Shown here: positions 9,189 through 18,114 of the stretch, in pieces
Layout of the letters: each line of letters opens with the position of its first letter
Position numbering within the stretch: position 1 is the stretch's first letter
DNA from: Streptomyces sp. QL37
Lineage (GTDB): Bacteria > Actinomycetota > Actinomycetes > Streptomycetales > Streptomycetaceae
Length of the DNA stretch: 64,000 nt
Assembly (NCBI RefSeq): GCF_002941025.1
Contig: NZ_PTJS01000001.1
Span: 4,154,001-4,218,000 of the forward strand
Direction of reading: 5' to 3'
Notes under the pieces: generated by a model
The model's database searches: none
The model's input: only the letters and a program-made list of their open reading frames with translations
Told to the model about the DNA's origin: nothing
Program-made: the position numbers and the translations under genes

Positions 9189-10145
9189 TCACATGCCGTG
9201 GACCGCCGGGACCTTGCCGAGGCGGCCGGCCTGGAAGTCCTCGAAGGCCTGCTTGAGCTCGTCCTGCGTGTTCATCACGAACGGCCCGTAGTGCGCCATC
9301 GGCTCACGGATCGGGCGCCCGCCGAGCAGCACGACCTCCAGGTCCGGGGTGTTGCCGTCCTGCGTCTCGTCGGCGCGGACGGTCAGCGAGGACCCCTTGC
9401 CGAAGACCGCGGTCTGCCCGGTGCGGACCGGACGGCGCTCCTCGCCGACGCTCCCGCGCCCGGCGAGGACGTACGCGAGGCCGTTGAAGTCCTCGCGCCA
9501 GGGGAGCGTCACCTCGGCACCCGGCCGGATCGTCGCGTGGACCATGGTGATCGGCGTGTGGGTGATGCCCGGCCCCTCGTGTCCGTCGAGCTCACCGGCG
9601 ATGACGCGGAGCAGCGCGCCGCCGTCCGGGGAGGCGAGGAGCTGGACCTGGCCACCACGGATGTCCTGGTAGCGCGGGGCCATCATCTTGTCGGCCTTGG
9701 GCAGGTTCACCCAGAGCTGGAGGCCGTGGAAGAGACCGCCGGACATGACGAGCGCCTCGGGCGGCGTCTCGATGTGCAGGAGCCCGCTGCCGGCGGTCAT
9801 CCACTGGGTGTCGCCGTTCTCGATGGCGCCACCGCCGCCGTGGCTGTCCTTGTGGATGAAGCTGCCGTCGATGATGTAGGTGACGGTCTCGAAGCCGCGG
9901 TGCGGGTGCCAGGGAGTTCCCTTCGGCTCACCGGCGGCGTACTCCACCTCACCCATCTGGTCCATCATGATGAACGGGTCGAGGTGCCGGTAGTTGATCC
10001 CGGCGAAGGCGCGCCGCACCGGGAACCCCTCGCCCTCGAAACCGCTCGGCGCGGTCGTGACGGTCAGCACGGGACGGGCCACGGCCTCGTCACGGGCCAC
10101 GACCTTCGGCAGGGTCAGCGGGTTTTCGACGGTCACTGCGGGCAT
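9189..10145 (-). CDS. Pirin family protein
   Basis: This 318-residue bicupin has the iron-binding HPHRGFETVTYIIDG stretch in the N-terminal cupin and WMTAGSGLLHIE as the second ligand motif. The C-terminal cupin contains FGKGSSLTV. Pirins bind a metal and act variously as quercetin dioxygenases, redox sensors or modulators of pyruvate dehydrogenase in bacteria (Serratia); the role here is not determined. The ATG at 10145 is chosen because GGAGG lies seven bases upstream, rather than the in-frame GTG at 10154. It is monocistronic, with terminators on both sides. Confidence 0.9.
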   Translation of the reverse strand: MPAVTVENPLTLPKVVARDEAVARPVLTVTTAPSGFEGEGFPVRRAFAGINYRHLDPFIMMDQMGEVEYAAGEPKGTPWHPHRGFETVTYIIDGSFIHKDSHGGGGAIENGDTQWMTAGSGLLHIETPPEALVMSGGLFHGLQLWVNLPKADKMMAPRYQDIRGGQVQLLASPDGGALLRVIAGELDGHEGPGITHTPITMVHATIRPGAEVTLPWREDFNGLAYVLAGRGSVGEERRPVRTGQTAVFGKGSSLTVRADETQDGNTPDLEVVLLGGRPIREPMAHYGPFVMNTQDELKQAFEDFQAGRLGKVPAVHGM

Positions 10146-10240
10146 GGGAGCCACCTCCGGGAGTCTTCTGATCCCAATTTAGTTGAACGGTGAACATCTT
10201 GCAAGGCGGCTTTCATTCCCGCCGCCCCCGGACAGCAACG

Positions 10241-10269
10241 AGGGCCCGCACCATCCTGGTGCGGGCCCT
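10241..10269 (-). terminator. Hairpin terminator after the SseB-domain gene
   Basis: A 13-bp perfect stem (10241-10253 / 10257-10269) with a 3-nt loop lies 52 bp past the stop of the minus-strand gene at 10321. Confidence 0.8.
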
Positions 10270-10320
10270 CGGCCGTGTCGGACTGCGGACGGCTCCCGGC
10301 CGCCCGTGAGGCGATGACCT

Positions 10321-10761
10321 TCAGCCGTACATGCGGCGCATCGCGAAGTCCACCATCTGCTCCACGGCCTTCGCGTCGAAGACCATGCGGTGATCACCCT
10401 CCATGTCGAGGACGAAGCCGTAGCCGGTCGGCAGCAGGTCGATCACCTCGGCGCCGGTGATCACGAAGTACTTGGACTCCTTGCCCGCGTAGCTCCGCAG
10501 CTCCTTGAGCGTGGTGAACATGGGGATCACCGGCTGCTGGGTGTTGTGGAGGGCCAGGAAGCCGGGGTTGTCGCCGCGCGGGCAGTAGACCTTCGCCGTG
10601 GCGAAGATCTGCTGGAAGTCCTCCGCGGAGAGCGAACCGGTCGTGAAGGCCCGTACCGCGTCGGCCAGGGACGGCGGCGAGGGCTCGGGGTACAACGGCT
10701 GCTCGCCGTAGCCGCCGCCCATCTGCTGCTGTGCGCCCGGGTTCTGGTCGTAGCCATACAT
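10321..10761 (-). CDS. SseB family protein
   Basis: The 146-residue cytoplasmic protein has a Gly/Gln-rich N-terminal tail (MYGYDQNPGAQQQMGGGYG) followed by one SseB N-terminal domain (~residues 30-145, with YCPRGDNPGFLALHN and GYGFVLDME). SseB was named for enhanced serine sensitivity in E. coli; in actinobacteria its molecular role is unknown. No Shine-Dalgarno precedes the ATG at 10761, but TACTCT lies seven bases upstream, so a leaderless mRNA is likely. The frame is open upstream to 10908 without supportive features. Confidence 0.8.
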   Translation of the reverse strand: MYGYDQNPGAQQQMGGGYGEQPLYPEPSPPSLADAVRAFTTGSLSAEDFQQIFATAKVYCPRGDNPGFLALHNTQQPVIPMFTTLKELRSYAGKESKYFVITGAEVIDLLPTGYGFVLDMEGDHRMVFDAKAVEQMVDFAMRRMYG

Positions 10762-10932
10762 GCCGCAAAGAGTAATCGGACACATCTGTGCCTTGAGGGG
10801 TTGCGTCTTATTACTGACGGGTAGCATCATCGTAGGGGTCAGGTGATATACCCACGCCCGGCCGTCCGTCGCCCGATCCTCACTCCTCCACGGGGCGCTG
10901 CGCGCCACTGCTATTGATTACGGAGCCTTCCC

Positions 10933-12759
10933 ATGGGGCACTACAAGTCGAATCTCCGCGACATCGAGTTCAACCTCTTCGAGGTTCTCGGGCGCGACAA
11001 GCTGTACGGCACCGGCCCGTTCGCGGAGATGGACGTCGACACCGCGAAGAGCATCCTGGACGAGGTGACCCGCCTCGCGGAGAACGAGCTCGCCGATTCG
11101 TACGCCGACGCGGACCGCAACCCGCCGGTCTTCGACCCCGCGACGAACACCGCGCCCGTCCCGGCCTCCTTCAAGAAGTCCTACCAGGCCTTCATGGACT
11201 CCGAGTACTGGCGCCTGGGCCTGCCCGAGGAGATCGGCGGCACGACGTCGCCGCGCTCCCTGATCTGGGGTTACGCGGAGCTGCTGCTCGGCTCGAACCC
11301 GGCGGTCTGGATGTACTCCTCCGGCCCCGCGTTCGCCGGCATCCTCTTCGACGAGGGCAACGAGGCGCAGAAGAAGATCGCGGAGATCGCCGTCGAGAAG
11401 CAGTGGGGCTCGACGATGGTGCTGACCGAGCCGGACGCCGGTTCGGACGTCGGCGCCGGCCGCACCAAGGCGGTCGAGCAGGAGGACGGCTCCTGGCACA
11501 TCGAGGGTGTGAAGCGCTTCATCACCTCGGGCGAGCACGACATGTCCGAGAACATCCTCCACTACGTCCTGGCACGCCCCGAGGGCGCCGGCCCGGGCAC
11601 CAAGGGCCTCTCCCTCTTCCTGGTCCCGAAGTTCCACTTCGACTGGACCACCGGCGAGCTCGGTGCGCGCAACGGCGTGTACGCGACGAACGTCGAGCAC
11701 AAGATGGGTCTCAAGGCGTCGAACACCTGCGAGATGACCTTCGGCGACCAGCACCCCGCCAAGGGCTGGCTGATCGGTGACAAGCACGACGGCATCCGCC
11801 AGATGTTCCGCATCATCGAGTTCGCCCGCATGATGGTCGGCACGAAGGCCATCGCGGCCCTCTCGGCGGGCTACCTCAACGCGCTGGAGTACGCCAAGGA
11901 GCGCGTCCAGGGCACCGACCTGTCGCAGTTCATGGACAAGACGGCCCCCAAGGTCACCATCACGCACCACCCCGACGTGCGCCGCTCCCTCATGACGCAG
12001 AAGGCGTACGCCGAGGGCATGCGCTCCCTCGTGCTGTACACCGCCTCCGTCCAGGACGCGATCCAGGTGAAGGAGGCCGCGGGCGAGGACGCCAAGGCGC
12101 TCAACGGCCTCAACGACCTGCTGCTCCCGATCGTGAAGGGGTACGGCTCCGAGAAGTCCTACGAGCAGCTCGCGCAGTCGCTCCAGACCTTCGGCGGCTC
12201 CGGTTACCTCCAGGAGTACCCGGTCGAGCAGTACATCCGCGACGCCAAGATCGACACCCTGTACGAGGGCACGACGGCGATCCAGGGCCAGGACTTCTTC
12301 TTCCGGAAGATCGTCCGCGACCAGGGCGCCTCGCTCAACACCCTCTCCGAGGAGATCAAGAAGTTCCTCGCGAGCGCCCAGGGCGACGAGGAGCTGTCCG
12401 GCTCGCTGGACAATCTCGCCAAGGCCGCGGTGGACCTGGAGGCGATCGTCGGCACGATGATCACCGACCTCACCGCCACGGGCGAGGACGTCAAGAACAT
12501 CTACAAGGTCGGCCTGAACACGACCCGCCTCCTGATGGCCTCCGGTGACGTCGTCGTCGGCTACCTGCTGCTCAAGGGCGCGGTCGTGGCCTCCGAGAAG
12601 CTGCGCAACGCCTCCGCCAAGGACGCCGCCTTCTACCAGGGCAAGATCGCCGCCGCGAAGTTCTTCGCCGCGAACGTCCTGCCGGGCGTCTCCAACGAGC
12701 GCGCGCTGGCCGAGGCCGTCGACAACTCGCTGATGGAGCTGGACGAGGCCGCGTTCTAG
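10933..12759 (+). CDS. Acyl-CoA dehydrogenase, FadE5-like long form
   Basis: This 608-residue flavoenzyme should catalyse the first oxidation of beta-oxidation on acyl-CoA. The length and the extra C-terminal domain match the mycobacterial FadE5 subgroup. Visible features are the [14 protein letters not shown] flavin/substrate segment (~residues 158-171), the FITSGEHD turn, and the catalytic base E445 in [13 protein letters not shown], followed by a ~160-residue helical C-terminal domain. Chain-length preference cannot be read from sequence. It is divergent from the SseB-domain gene and ends at an exceptionally long terminator stem. Confidence 0.93.
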   Translation: MGHYKSNLRDIEFNLFEVLGRDKLYGTGPFAEMDVDTAKSILDEVTRLAENELADSYADADRNPPVFDPATNTAPVPASFKKSYQAFMDSEYWRLGLPEEIGGTTSPRSLIWGYAELLLGSNPAVWMYSSGPAFAGILFDEGNEAQKKIAEIAVEKQWGSTMVLTEPDAGSDVGAGRTKAVEQEDGSWHIEGVKRFITSGEHDMSENILHYVLARPEGAGPGTKGLSLFLVPKFHFDWTTGELGARNGVYATNVEHKMGLKASNTCEMTFGDQHPAKGWLIGDKHDGIRQMFRIIEFARMMVGTKAIAALSAGYLNALEYAKERVQGTDLSQFMDKTAPKVTITHHPDVRRSLMTQKAYAEGMRSLVLYTASVQDAIQVKEAAGEDAKALNGLNDLLLPIVKGYGSEKSYEQLAQSLQTFGGSGYLQEYPVEQYIRDAKIDTLYEGTTAIQGQDFFFRKIVRDQGASLNTLSEEIKKFLASAQGDEELSGSLDNLAKAAVDLEAIVGTMITDLTATGEDVKNIYKVGLNTTRLLMASGDVVVGYLLLKGAVVASEKLRNASAKDAAFYQGKIAAAKFFAANVLPGVSNERALAEAVDNSLMELDEAAF

Positions 12760-12771
12760 TCCTCGCCGCCC

Positions 12772-12831
12772 CCTCCTCGTGACGAAGCCGCCACCCGGAT
12801 CCCTCCGGGTGGCGGCTTCGTCACGAGGAGG
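12772..12831 (+). terminator. Very long (28-bp) hairpin terminator
   Basis: The arms 12772-12799 and 12804-12831 are perfectly complementary over 28 bp with a 4-nt loop. The hairpin begins 12 bases after the acyl-CoA dehydrogenase stop. It is the longest perfect stem in the window. Confidence 0.9.
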
Positions 12832-12909
12832 GCAACTTTCCGGACACGGGCGGCGGCCGACGTCGTACACCGTTAAACGTCCCGGTCCGCCGTCGTTACA
12901 GTGAAGAAC

Positions 12910-14208
12910 ATGAGCTCTCCCCTCCGCTTCGACCGCGGGCACACCGACGATCTGATGGCCTTCCTGATGGCGGCCCCTTCCCCGTACCACGCCGTGGCCG
13001 CGGCCGCCGCGCGGCTGGAGAAGGCCGGATTCCGGCAGGTCGAGGAGACGGACGCGTGGGACGGCTCCACCGGCGGGAAGTACGTCCTGCGGGGCGGCGC
13101 CATCGTGGCCTGGTACGTGCCGGAAGGCGCCACCGCCCACACCCCGTTCCGGATCGTGGGCGCCCACACCGACTCCCCGAACCTGCGGGTCAAGCCGCTG
13201 CCCGACACGGGTGCGTACGGCTGGCGCCAGATCGCCGTCGAGATCTACGGCGGCACGCTCCTGAACACCTGGCTCGACCGGGACCTCGGTCTCGCCGGCC
13301 GCGTCTCCCTGCGCGACGGGACGCACCGGCTGGTGAACATCGACCGGCCCCTGCTGCGAGTCCCCCAGCTGGCCGTGCACCTGGACCGTTCCGCCAACCC
13401 CGACGGCCTCAAGCTCGACCGCCAGAAGCACATGCAGCCGATCTGGGGACTCGGCGACGTCGAGGAGGGTGACCTCATCCGCTTCGTCGCCGACGCGGCG
13501 GGCGTCGACGCGGCGGAGATCACCGGCTGGGACCTCATGCCTCACCCGGTCGAGCCGCCCGCCTACCTGGGCCGGGACCGGGAACTGCTCGCCGGTCCGC
13601 GCATGGACAACCTGCTCTCGGTGCACGCCGCGACGGCCGCGCTGGCCGCCGTGGCCGGACAGCCGGACGACGAGCTCCCGTACATCCCCGTGCTGGCCGC
13701 CTTCGACCACGAGGAGAACGGCTCCCAGTCGGACACCGGTGCGGACGGGCCGCTGCTGGGCACGGTCCTGGAGCGCTCGGTGTTCGCCCGCGGCGGCTCG
13801 TACGAGGACCGTGCACGGGCCTTCGCCGGAACCGTCTGTCTCTCCTCGGACACCGGCCACGCCGTCCACCCCAACTACGCCGAGCGCCACGACCCGACGC
13901 ACCACCCGGTGGCCAACGGCGGGCCGATCCTCAAGGTCAACGTCAACATGCGCTACGCGACCGACGGCGGCGGCCGCGCCGTATTCGCCGCGGCCTGCGA
14001 GAAGGCCGGCGTGCCGTGGCAGACGTTCGTCTCCAACAACTCGATGCCGTGCGGCACGACGATCGGCCCGATCACCGCGGCCCGGCACGGCATCACGACC
14101 GTCGACATCGGTGTGGCGATCCTGTCGATGCACAGCGCCCGCGAACTCTGCGGCGCCGACGACCCGTACCTCCTGGCCAACGCGCTCACGGCGTTCCTCG
14201 CGGGCTGA
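12910..14208 (+). CDS. M18 family aspartyl aminopeptidase
   Basis: The 432-residue protein is a dinuclear-metal M18 aminopeptidase (DNPEP/ApeB type). Metal-binding and catalytic motifs are visible in order: IVGAHTDSPNLR, AGPRMDNLLS, FDHEENGSQ, SSDTGHAVHPNY, and the C-terminal SMHSARELCG. It should remove N-terminal acidic residues from peptides in the cytoplasm. ATG 12910 is preferred to GTG 12901: there is no Shine-Dalgarno, but TACAGT sits seven bases before the ATG, the leaderless pattern, and the GTG would lie inside that box. Confidence 0.93.
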   Translation: MSSPLRFDRGHTDDLMAFLMAAPSPYHAVAAAAARLEKAGFRQVEETDAWDGSTGGKYVLRGGAIVAWYVPEGATAHTPFRIVGAHTDSPNLRVKPLPDTGAYGWRQIAVEIYGGTLLNTWLDRDLGLAGRVSLRDGTHRLVNIDRPLLRVPQLAVHLDRSANPDGLKLDRQKHMQPIWGLGDVEEGDLIRFVADAAGVDAAEITGWDLMPHPVEPPAYLGRDRELLAGPRMDNLLSVHAATAALAAVAGQPDDELPYIPVLAAFDHEENGSQSDTGADGPLLGTVLERSVFARGGSYEDRARAFAGTVCLSSDTGHAVHPNYAERHDPTHHPVANGGPILKVNVNMRYATDGGGRAVFAAACEKAGVPWQTFVSNNSMPCGTTIGPITAARHGITTVDIGVAILSMHSARELCGADDPYLLANALTAFLAG

Positions 14209-14248
14209 TCCCTCCACGTCCCAACCGCCCCGGTTGACATGGTTGTTG

Positions 14249-14282
14249 CCGGGCCGGGTACGCGATCCGTACACCGGCCCGG
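14249..14282 (+). terminator. Hairpin terminator after the M18 peptidase gene
   Basis: A 14-bp stem (14249-14262 / 14268-14282) with one bulged A and a 5-nt loop lies between the peptidase stop and the next gene. A TTGACA at 14234 precedes it, but no convincing -10 follows at the right distance. Confidence 0.65.
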
Positions 14283-14312
14283 ATTCACCGGGCCGTCGAG
14301 GAGGCGGAAATC

Positions 14313-14537
14313 ATGGGACTCGGAGGATGCATTCTCCTGATCGGTGCCGGAGCGATCCTGGCGTTCGCCACCGACTGGGAAATGGATACCGTCAACGTCG
14401 ACCTGGTCGGCTGGATCATGATGCTCGTCGGCCTCGTCGGGGTCTTCGTCTACGTGAGCATCGCGCGGCGCCGCCGCATGGTCGTGCCGCCCACCACCAC
14501 CACGGTCGTCTCGGAGGACGAGCGCCGCTACCAGTGA
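14313..14537 (+). CDS. Small two-helix membrane protein (DUF6458-like)
   Basis: The 74-residue protein has two membrane helices (~residues 2-19 and 29-48) with the turn DWEMDTVNVDLVGWI, then a basic RRRR stop-transfer and a short cytoplasmic tail. The pattern GLGGCILLIGAGAILAFATDW matches a family common in Streptomyces. No function is known. GAGGAGG lies upstream of the ATG at a good distance, so it is a real gene despite its size. Confidence 0.8.
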   Translation: MGLGGCILLIGAGAILAFATDWEMDTVNVDLVGWIMMLVGLVGVFVYVSIARRRRMVVPPTTTTVVSEDERRYQ

Positions 14538-14615
14538 GCTGACGTCCCGACGGGCGGCACGGCGCCGGCACGTGGCCCGAGGGCTCGTGGCGCGGCGCCG
14601 CCGGTCGGTCCGTGG

Positions 14616-16427
14616 TCAGCCCTGTTCGTCCATCCCGGCCAGCACCAGCGGGAGCCTGGACGCCCCTCCGGCGGTGACGCTCACGGGGACGCCCCAGTCC
14701 TGCTGGTGGACATGGCAGGCCGGGTACTCGTTGTCCGGGTCGTCGTCGCAGGACGCCGCCATCGCGGACACATGCAGGACGCCTTCGGTGACCCCGTCCG
14801 CGAGGACCAGGTCACGCCCCAGATCCGTCCCCTGGCCCGACCCCTCGGCCAGCAGTTCCGGCGGGGTCGAGGAGACCAGCAGCCGGGTGGAGGGCCCGTA
14901 CCGGGTGTCCAGCTTCTGCCCGGCGGGCGCCTGGAAGACCACGTCCAGCCGCAGCGTGCCGGCGGCGATCTCCGTGGCCGCGCGCTGGGTGCGGTGGGCC
15001 CGGTCCGCGACCCGCACGGCCTCCTCGGGAAGCCGCAGCCGGGTCAGCCGGTGCCGCGCGGACTCGACGACGACCAGATCGCCGTCCACCAGGACCGCGT
15101 CGCTCGGCTCCCGCAGATCCGTGGCCAGCGTGGTCACCTCGCCGCTCTCCGGGTCGTACCGCCGCAGCGCGTGGTTGTAGGTGTCGCTCACGGCCACGGA
15201 GCCGTCGGGGAGCGCCGTGACGCCCAGCGGGTGCTGGAAGAGCGCCTGCTCCGCGGGGCCGTCGCGGTGGCCGAAGTCGAAGAGACCGGTACCGACCGCG
15301 GTGTGGACCGCGCCCTCCAGGTCCACGTAGCGCAGCGAGGAGGTCTCGGAGTCGGCGACCCAGAGACGGTCGCCGGCCGCTGCCAGGCCGGACGGCTGCG
15401 CGAACCACGCCTCGTCCCCGGGTCCGTCCACCAGACCCTCATTGGTCGTCCCGGCGGCGACGCGCACCGTGCCCTGCCCGGGGTCGTACGTCCACAGCTG
15501 GTGCACCCCGGCCATCGCGATCCACAGCCGGTCACCGAACCAGGCGATGTCCCACGGCGACGAGAGGTCCACCTCCGTGGCCGGGCCGCTGGTGGCGGAG
15601 GACTGCCACCACTGGCGCCCGGTCCCGGCGAGCGTGGTCGTCACTCCCGTCGCGAGGTCGAGCGCCCTGATCGCGTGGTTGACGGTGTCGGCGACGGCGA
15701 TCCGGCCGTCCGGCAGGACCGCGAGGCCCTGCGGTTCGCTGAACCGGGCCTCGTCGCGGCCGCCGTCCACGAATCCGCGCTCACCCGCGCCGAAGTGGCC
15801 CCGCACGGTCTCGCCGTCGGCGTCCAGCTCCACCAGGCGGTGCCGGGTGGTGTCCGAGACCAGGAAGCCGCCGTCCGGGAGTGCGAGCGCCTTGCCGGGG
15901 AACCGGAGGTGCGTGGCGACCGGCTCCGGAGCGACGTAGGGGCCGTCGCCGCGGTGCAGGGTGCCCTTCGCGGCATGCTCGGCCTCCAGCTCCTCCACCA
16001 GCTTCTCGATGGCGTGCGCGTGCCCCTCACCGGCGTGCTGCGCGACGACGTAGCCCTCGGGGTCCACGACGACGAGCGTGGGCCAGGCGCGGACGGCGTA
16101 CTGCTTCCAGGTGGCGAGCTCGGGATCGTCGAGGACGGGGTGGTGCACCTCGTACCGCTCGACGGCGTCGACCACGGCCTGGTGCTCCGCCTCGTGCACG
16201 AACTTCGGGGAGTGGACACCGATGATCACGACGGTGTCGCGGTGCTTCTCCTCCAGTTCACGCAGCTCGTCGAGCACATGCAGACAGTTCACGCAGCAGA
16301 AGGTCCAGAAATCCAGGATGACGATGCGTCCCCGCAGGTCAGCCAGGGTGTACTGCCGGTCGCCTGTATTGAGCCAGCCGCCCTTGCCGATCAGTTCGGG
16401 GGCGCGGACACGTGCACGTGCTGTCAT
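14616..16427 (-). CDS. Thioredoxin-like domain fused to NHL repeats
   Basis: The 603-residue protein begins with a TlpA/thioredoxin-like domain (~1-170) whose redox site is TFCCVNC, and continues with an NHL six-bladed beta-propeller (~190-500; repeated D-x-NHA-R and SEPQGLAVLPDG motifs) and a C-terminal beta domain. There is no signal peptide, so it is probably cytoplasmic, unlike secreted TlpA proteins. NHLRC2 in animals has the same architecture. The biochemical function is not established. The start at 16427 (MTARARV) is chosen over the open frame up to 16493, which overlaps the divergent gene; no strong ribosome site is visible. Confidence 0.85.
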   Translation of the reverse strand: MTARARVRAPELIGKGGWLNTGDRQYTLADLRGRIVILDFWTFCCVNCLHVLDELRELEEKHRDTVVIIGVHSPKFVHEAEHQAVVDAVERYEVHHPVLDDPELATWKQYAVRAWPTLVVVDPEGYVVAQHAGEGHAHAIEKLVEELEAEHAAKGTLHRGDGPYVAPEPVATHLRFPGKALALPDGGFLVSDTTRHRLVELDADGETVRGHFGAGERGFVDGGRDEARFSEPQGLAVLPDGRIAVADTVNHAIRALDLATGVTTTLAGTGRQWWQSSATSGPATEVDLSSPWDIAWFGDRLWIAMAGVHQLWTYDPGQGTVRVAAGTTNEGLVDGPGDEAWFAQPSGLAAAGDRLWVADSETSSLRYVDLEGAVHTAVGTGLFDFGHRDGPAEQALFQHPLGVTALPDGSVAVSDTYNHALRRYDPESGEVTTLATDLREPSDAVLVDGDLVVVESARHRLTRLRLPEEAVRVADRAHRTQRAATEIAAGTLRLDVVFQAPAGQKLDTRYGPSTRLLVSSTPPELLAEGSGQGTDLGRDLVLADGVTEGVLHVSAMAASCDDDPDNEYPACHVHQQDWGVPVSVTAGGASRLPLVLAGMDEQG

Positions 16428-16491
16428 GACAACAGTCAACAGCACCGTGGCCTGCGCGCATTCCGGCAGGTCGTCGGGGAACCTGTGATCC

Positions 16492-16998
16492 ATGAGACTT
16501 CTCGTGCGTGAGCGACTGTTCGGCGTCGGCGACGACTACTGGATCGAGGACGCGGACGGGCGGAAGCTCTTCCTCGTCGACGGCAAGGCCATGCGGCTCC
16601 GTGACACCTTCGAGCTGAAGGACACGAGCGGCCAGGTGCTGGTGGAGATCCGCCAGAAGCTGATCAGCCTGCGCGACACGATGCTGATCGAACGGGACGG
16701 CGAGGAGCTCGCCAGGATCAAACGGAAGCGGCTCTCGCTCCTGCGCAACCACTACCGGGTGGCGCTGGTGGACGGCACCGAGCTGGACGTCAGCGGCAAG
16801 ATCCTGGACCGCGAGTTCGCCATCGACTACGACGGCGAACTGCTCGCCCAGGTCTCCCGGCGCTGGCTGACGGTCCGCGACACCTACGGCGTCGACATCG
16901 TGCGGGAGGACGCCGATGTGCCCCTGCTCCTCGCCGTCGCGGTGTGCGTCATCGTCCTCGCGGACAAGGAGCACGACAAGGACCACGGCGAGGACTGA
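16492..16998 (+). CDS. LURP-one-related / tubby-like fold protein
   Basis: The 168-residue protein has the LURP-one (DUF567) pattern of tandem beta-strands: YWIEDADGRKLFLVDGKA, a repeated LRDT motif, and I-D-YDGE. A short hydrophobic helix (~residues 145-158) and a charged DKEHDKDHGED tail follow. Members have a tubby/phospholipid-scramblase-like barrel and may bind membranes or lipids; no bacterial function is proven. It is divergent from the thioredoxin-NHL gene (64 bp between starts). Confidence 0.8.
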   Translation: MRLLVRERLFGVGDDYWIEDADGRKLFLVDGKAMRLRDTFELKDTSGQVLVEIRQKLISLRDTMLIERDGEELARIKRKRLSLLRNHYRVALVDGTELDVSGKILDREFAIDYDGELLAQVSRRWLTVRDTYGVDIVREDADVPLLLAVAVCVIVLADKEHDKDHGED

Positions 16999-17021
16999 CC
17001 GGGGGCCGGTGGGACCGCCGA

Positions 17022-17053
17022 GGGGGCCCGGTTTCACGTGAAACCGGGCCCCC
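17022..17053. terminator. 32-bp perfect palindrome: terminator stem built around parS
   Basis: The sequence is self-complementary over its full 32 bases, with the 14-bp parS site as its centre and G5C3/G3C5 arms outside. It lies between two convergent genes (LURP-one stop at 16998, amidase stop at 17119), so the transcript from either side would form a hairpin. Confidence 0.75.
17031..17044. other. parS site (exact consensus)
   Basis: GTTTCACGTGAAAC is the Streptomyces ParB-binding consensus, with no mismatch. ParB loads and spreads from such sites during segregation of chromosomes into spores; most copies cluster around oriC. Confidence 0.92.
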
Positions 17054-17118
17054 CCGGGACGTCTGCGTCGGGGGTCTTTCGTTTGGATCAGGCTGGATCA
17101 GACCCCGCGAAGCCCAGC

Positions 17119-17916
17119 CTAGGCCAGGCGCCGTGGCGCGAGGCCGAGGCGGCGGTCCTTGAGGGCCGGGAACTGCTCCCGGGTGGTGGTGGCCTTCGCC
17201 GGGTCGAACTCCACGGTGAGCACCTCCTCGCCTGCCCCGGCCTCGGCAAGCACCTCGCCCCAGGGATCGACGACGATGCTGTGGCCCGCCTGCTCGACCC
17301 CCGCGTGGGTGCCCGCGGACCCGACCGCCAGGACGTACGCCTGGTTCTCGACCGCACGGGCCTGCGCCAGCAGGGTCCAGTGCGAACGACGGCGCTCCGG
17401 CCAGCCGGCCGCGACGACCAGGGTCTCCGCCCCCGCGTCGACGAGCCCCCGGAACTGCTCGGGGAAGCGCAGGTCGTAGCAGGTGGCGAGGCCGACGACG
17501 GTCTCCGGCAGAGCGACGGTGACGAGTTCCTCCCCGGCCCCCATGAGCACCGCCTCGCCCTTGTCGAAGCCGAAGCGATGGATCTTGCGGTAGGCGGCGG
17601 CCAGCGCACCCTCGGGCGAGAAGACCAGCGAGGTGTTGTAGAGGGTGCCGTCCTCGGCGCGCTCGACGAACGACCCGGCATGCAGCCAGACCCCGGCCTC
17701 GGCCGCCGCCTTCGCCATGACGTCGTGGGTGGGGCCTTGCAGCGGCTCGGCCTCATCGGCGAACGCGGTGTAGGCGAAGGCACCGACCGGCCAGAGCTCG
17801 GGCAGGAGGACCAGGTCCGCACCCCGCTGGGCCACGACCAGCGAAGCCGCGCGCTCTCTACGGGAATTGACCGATTCATCCGGGTTTACTGCGATCTGGA
17901 TGAGGGAGGCGTGCAC
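17119..17916 (-). CDS. Carbon-nitrogen hydrolase (nitrilase superfamily amidase)
   Basis: The 265-residue protein contains the full catalytic triad of the family: E40 (LLPELWPVG), K111 (AYRKIHRF) and C146 (ATCYDLRFPEQFR). It should hydrolyse a small amide in the cytoplasm; the closest pattern I recognise is the omega-amidase/Nit2-like group, but the substrate cannot be fixed. The start is GTG at 17916 with only a weak GGTGG upstream. Confidence 0.9.
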   Translation of the reverse strand: MHASLIQIAVNPDESVNSRRERAASLVVAQRGADLVLLPELWPVGAFAYTAFADEAEPLQGPTHDVMAKAAAEAGVWLHAGSFVERAEDGTLYNTSLVFSPEGALAAAYRKIHRFGFDKGEAVLMGAGEELVTVALPETVVGLATCYDLRFPEQFRGLVDAGAETLVVAAGWPERRRSHWTLLAQARAVENQAYVLAVGSAGTHAGVEQAGHSIVVDPWGEVLAEAGAGEEVLTVEFDPAKATTTREQFPALKDRRLGLAPRRLA

Positions 17917-18114
17917 ACTACCACCGTCCTGGCATGGAAGCCGTCAACGCGGGCCTACGATCGTCACACGAAAGCACTGCCGGGGTGCCTGCTCGCAGCG
18001 TAACTTAGCGAGCGAACCTCCCACGCAGCCGCAGACAGCGACGTCGGTGCCGGCTCTCCCGTCGGCACTCCCTGCTCTCCAGCCCATGCACCGCAGAACC
18101 GCACGAGGGGTCAC

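Noticed and set aside
14234..14239. TTGACA as promoter of the small membrane protein gene
   Set aside because: No acceptable -10 at 16-19 bp, and the following DNA forms the terminator stem of the M18 gene.
10918..14274. 1118-codon open frame on the minus strand
   Set aside because: It is the antisense shadow of the acyl-CoA dehydrogenase and M18 genes. Both sense genes have full domain motifs; the antisense translation is low-complexity V/R/G/L with no start signal.
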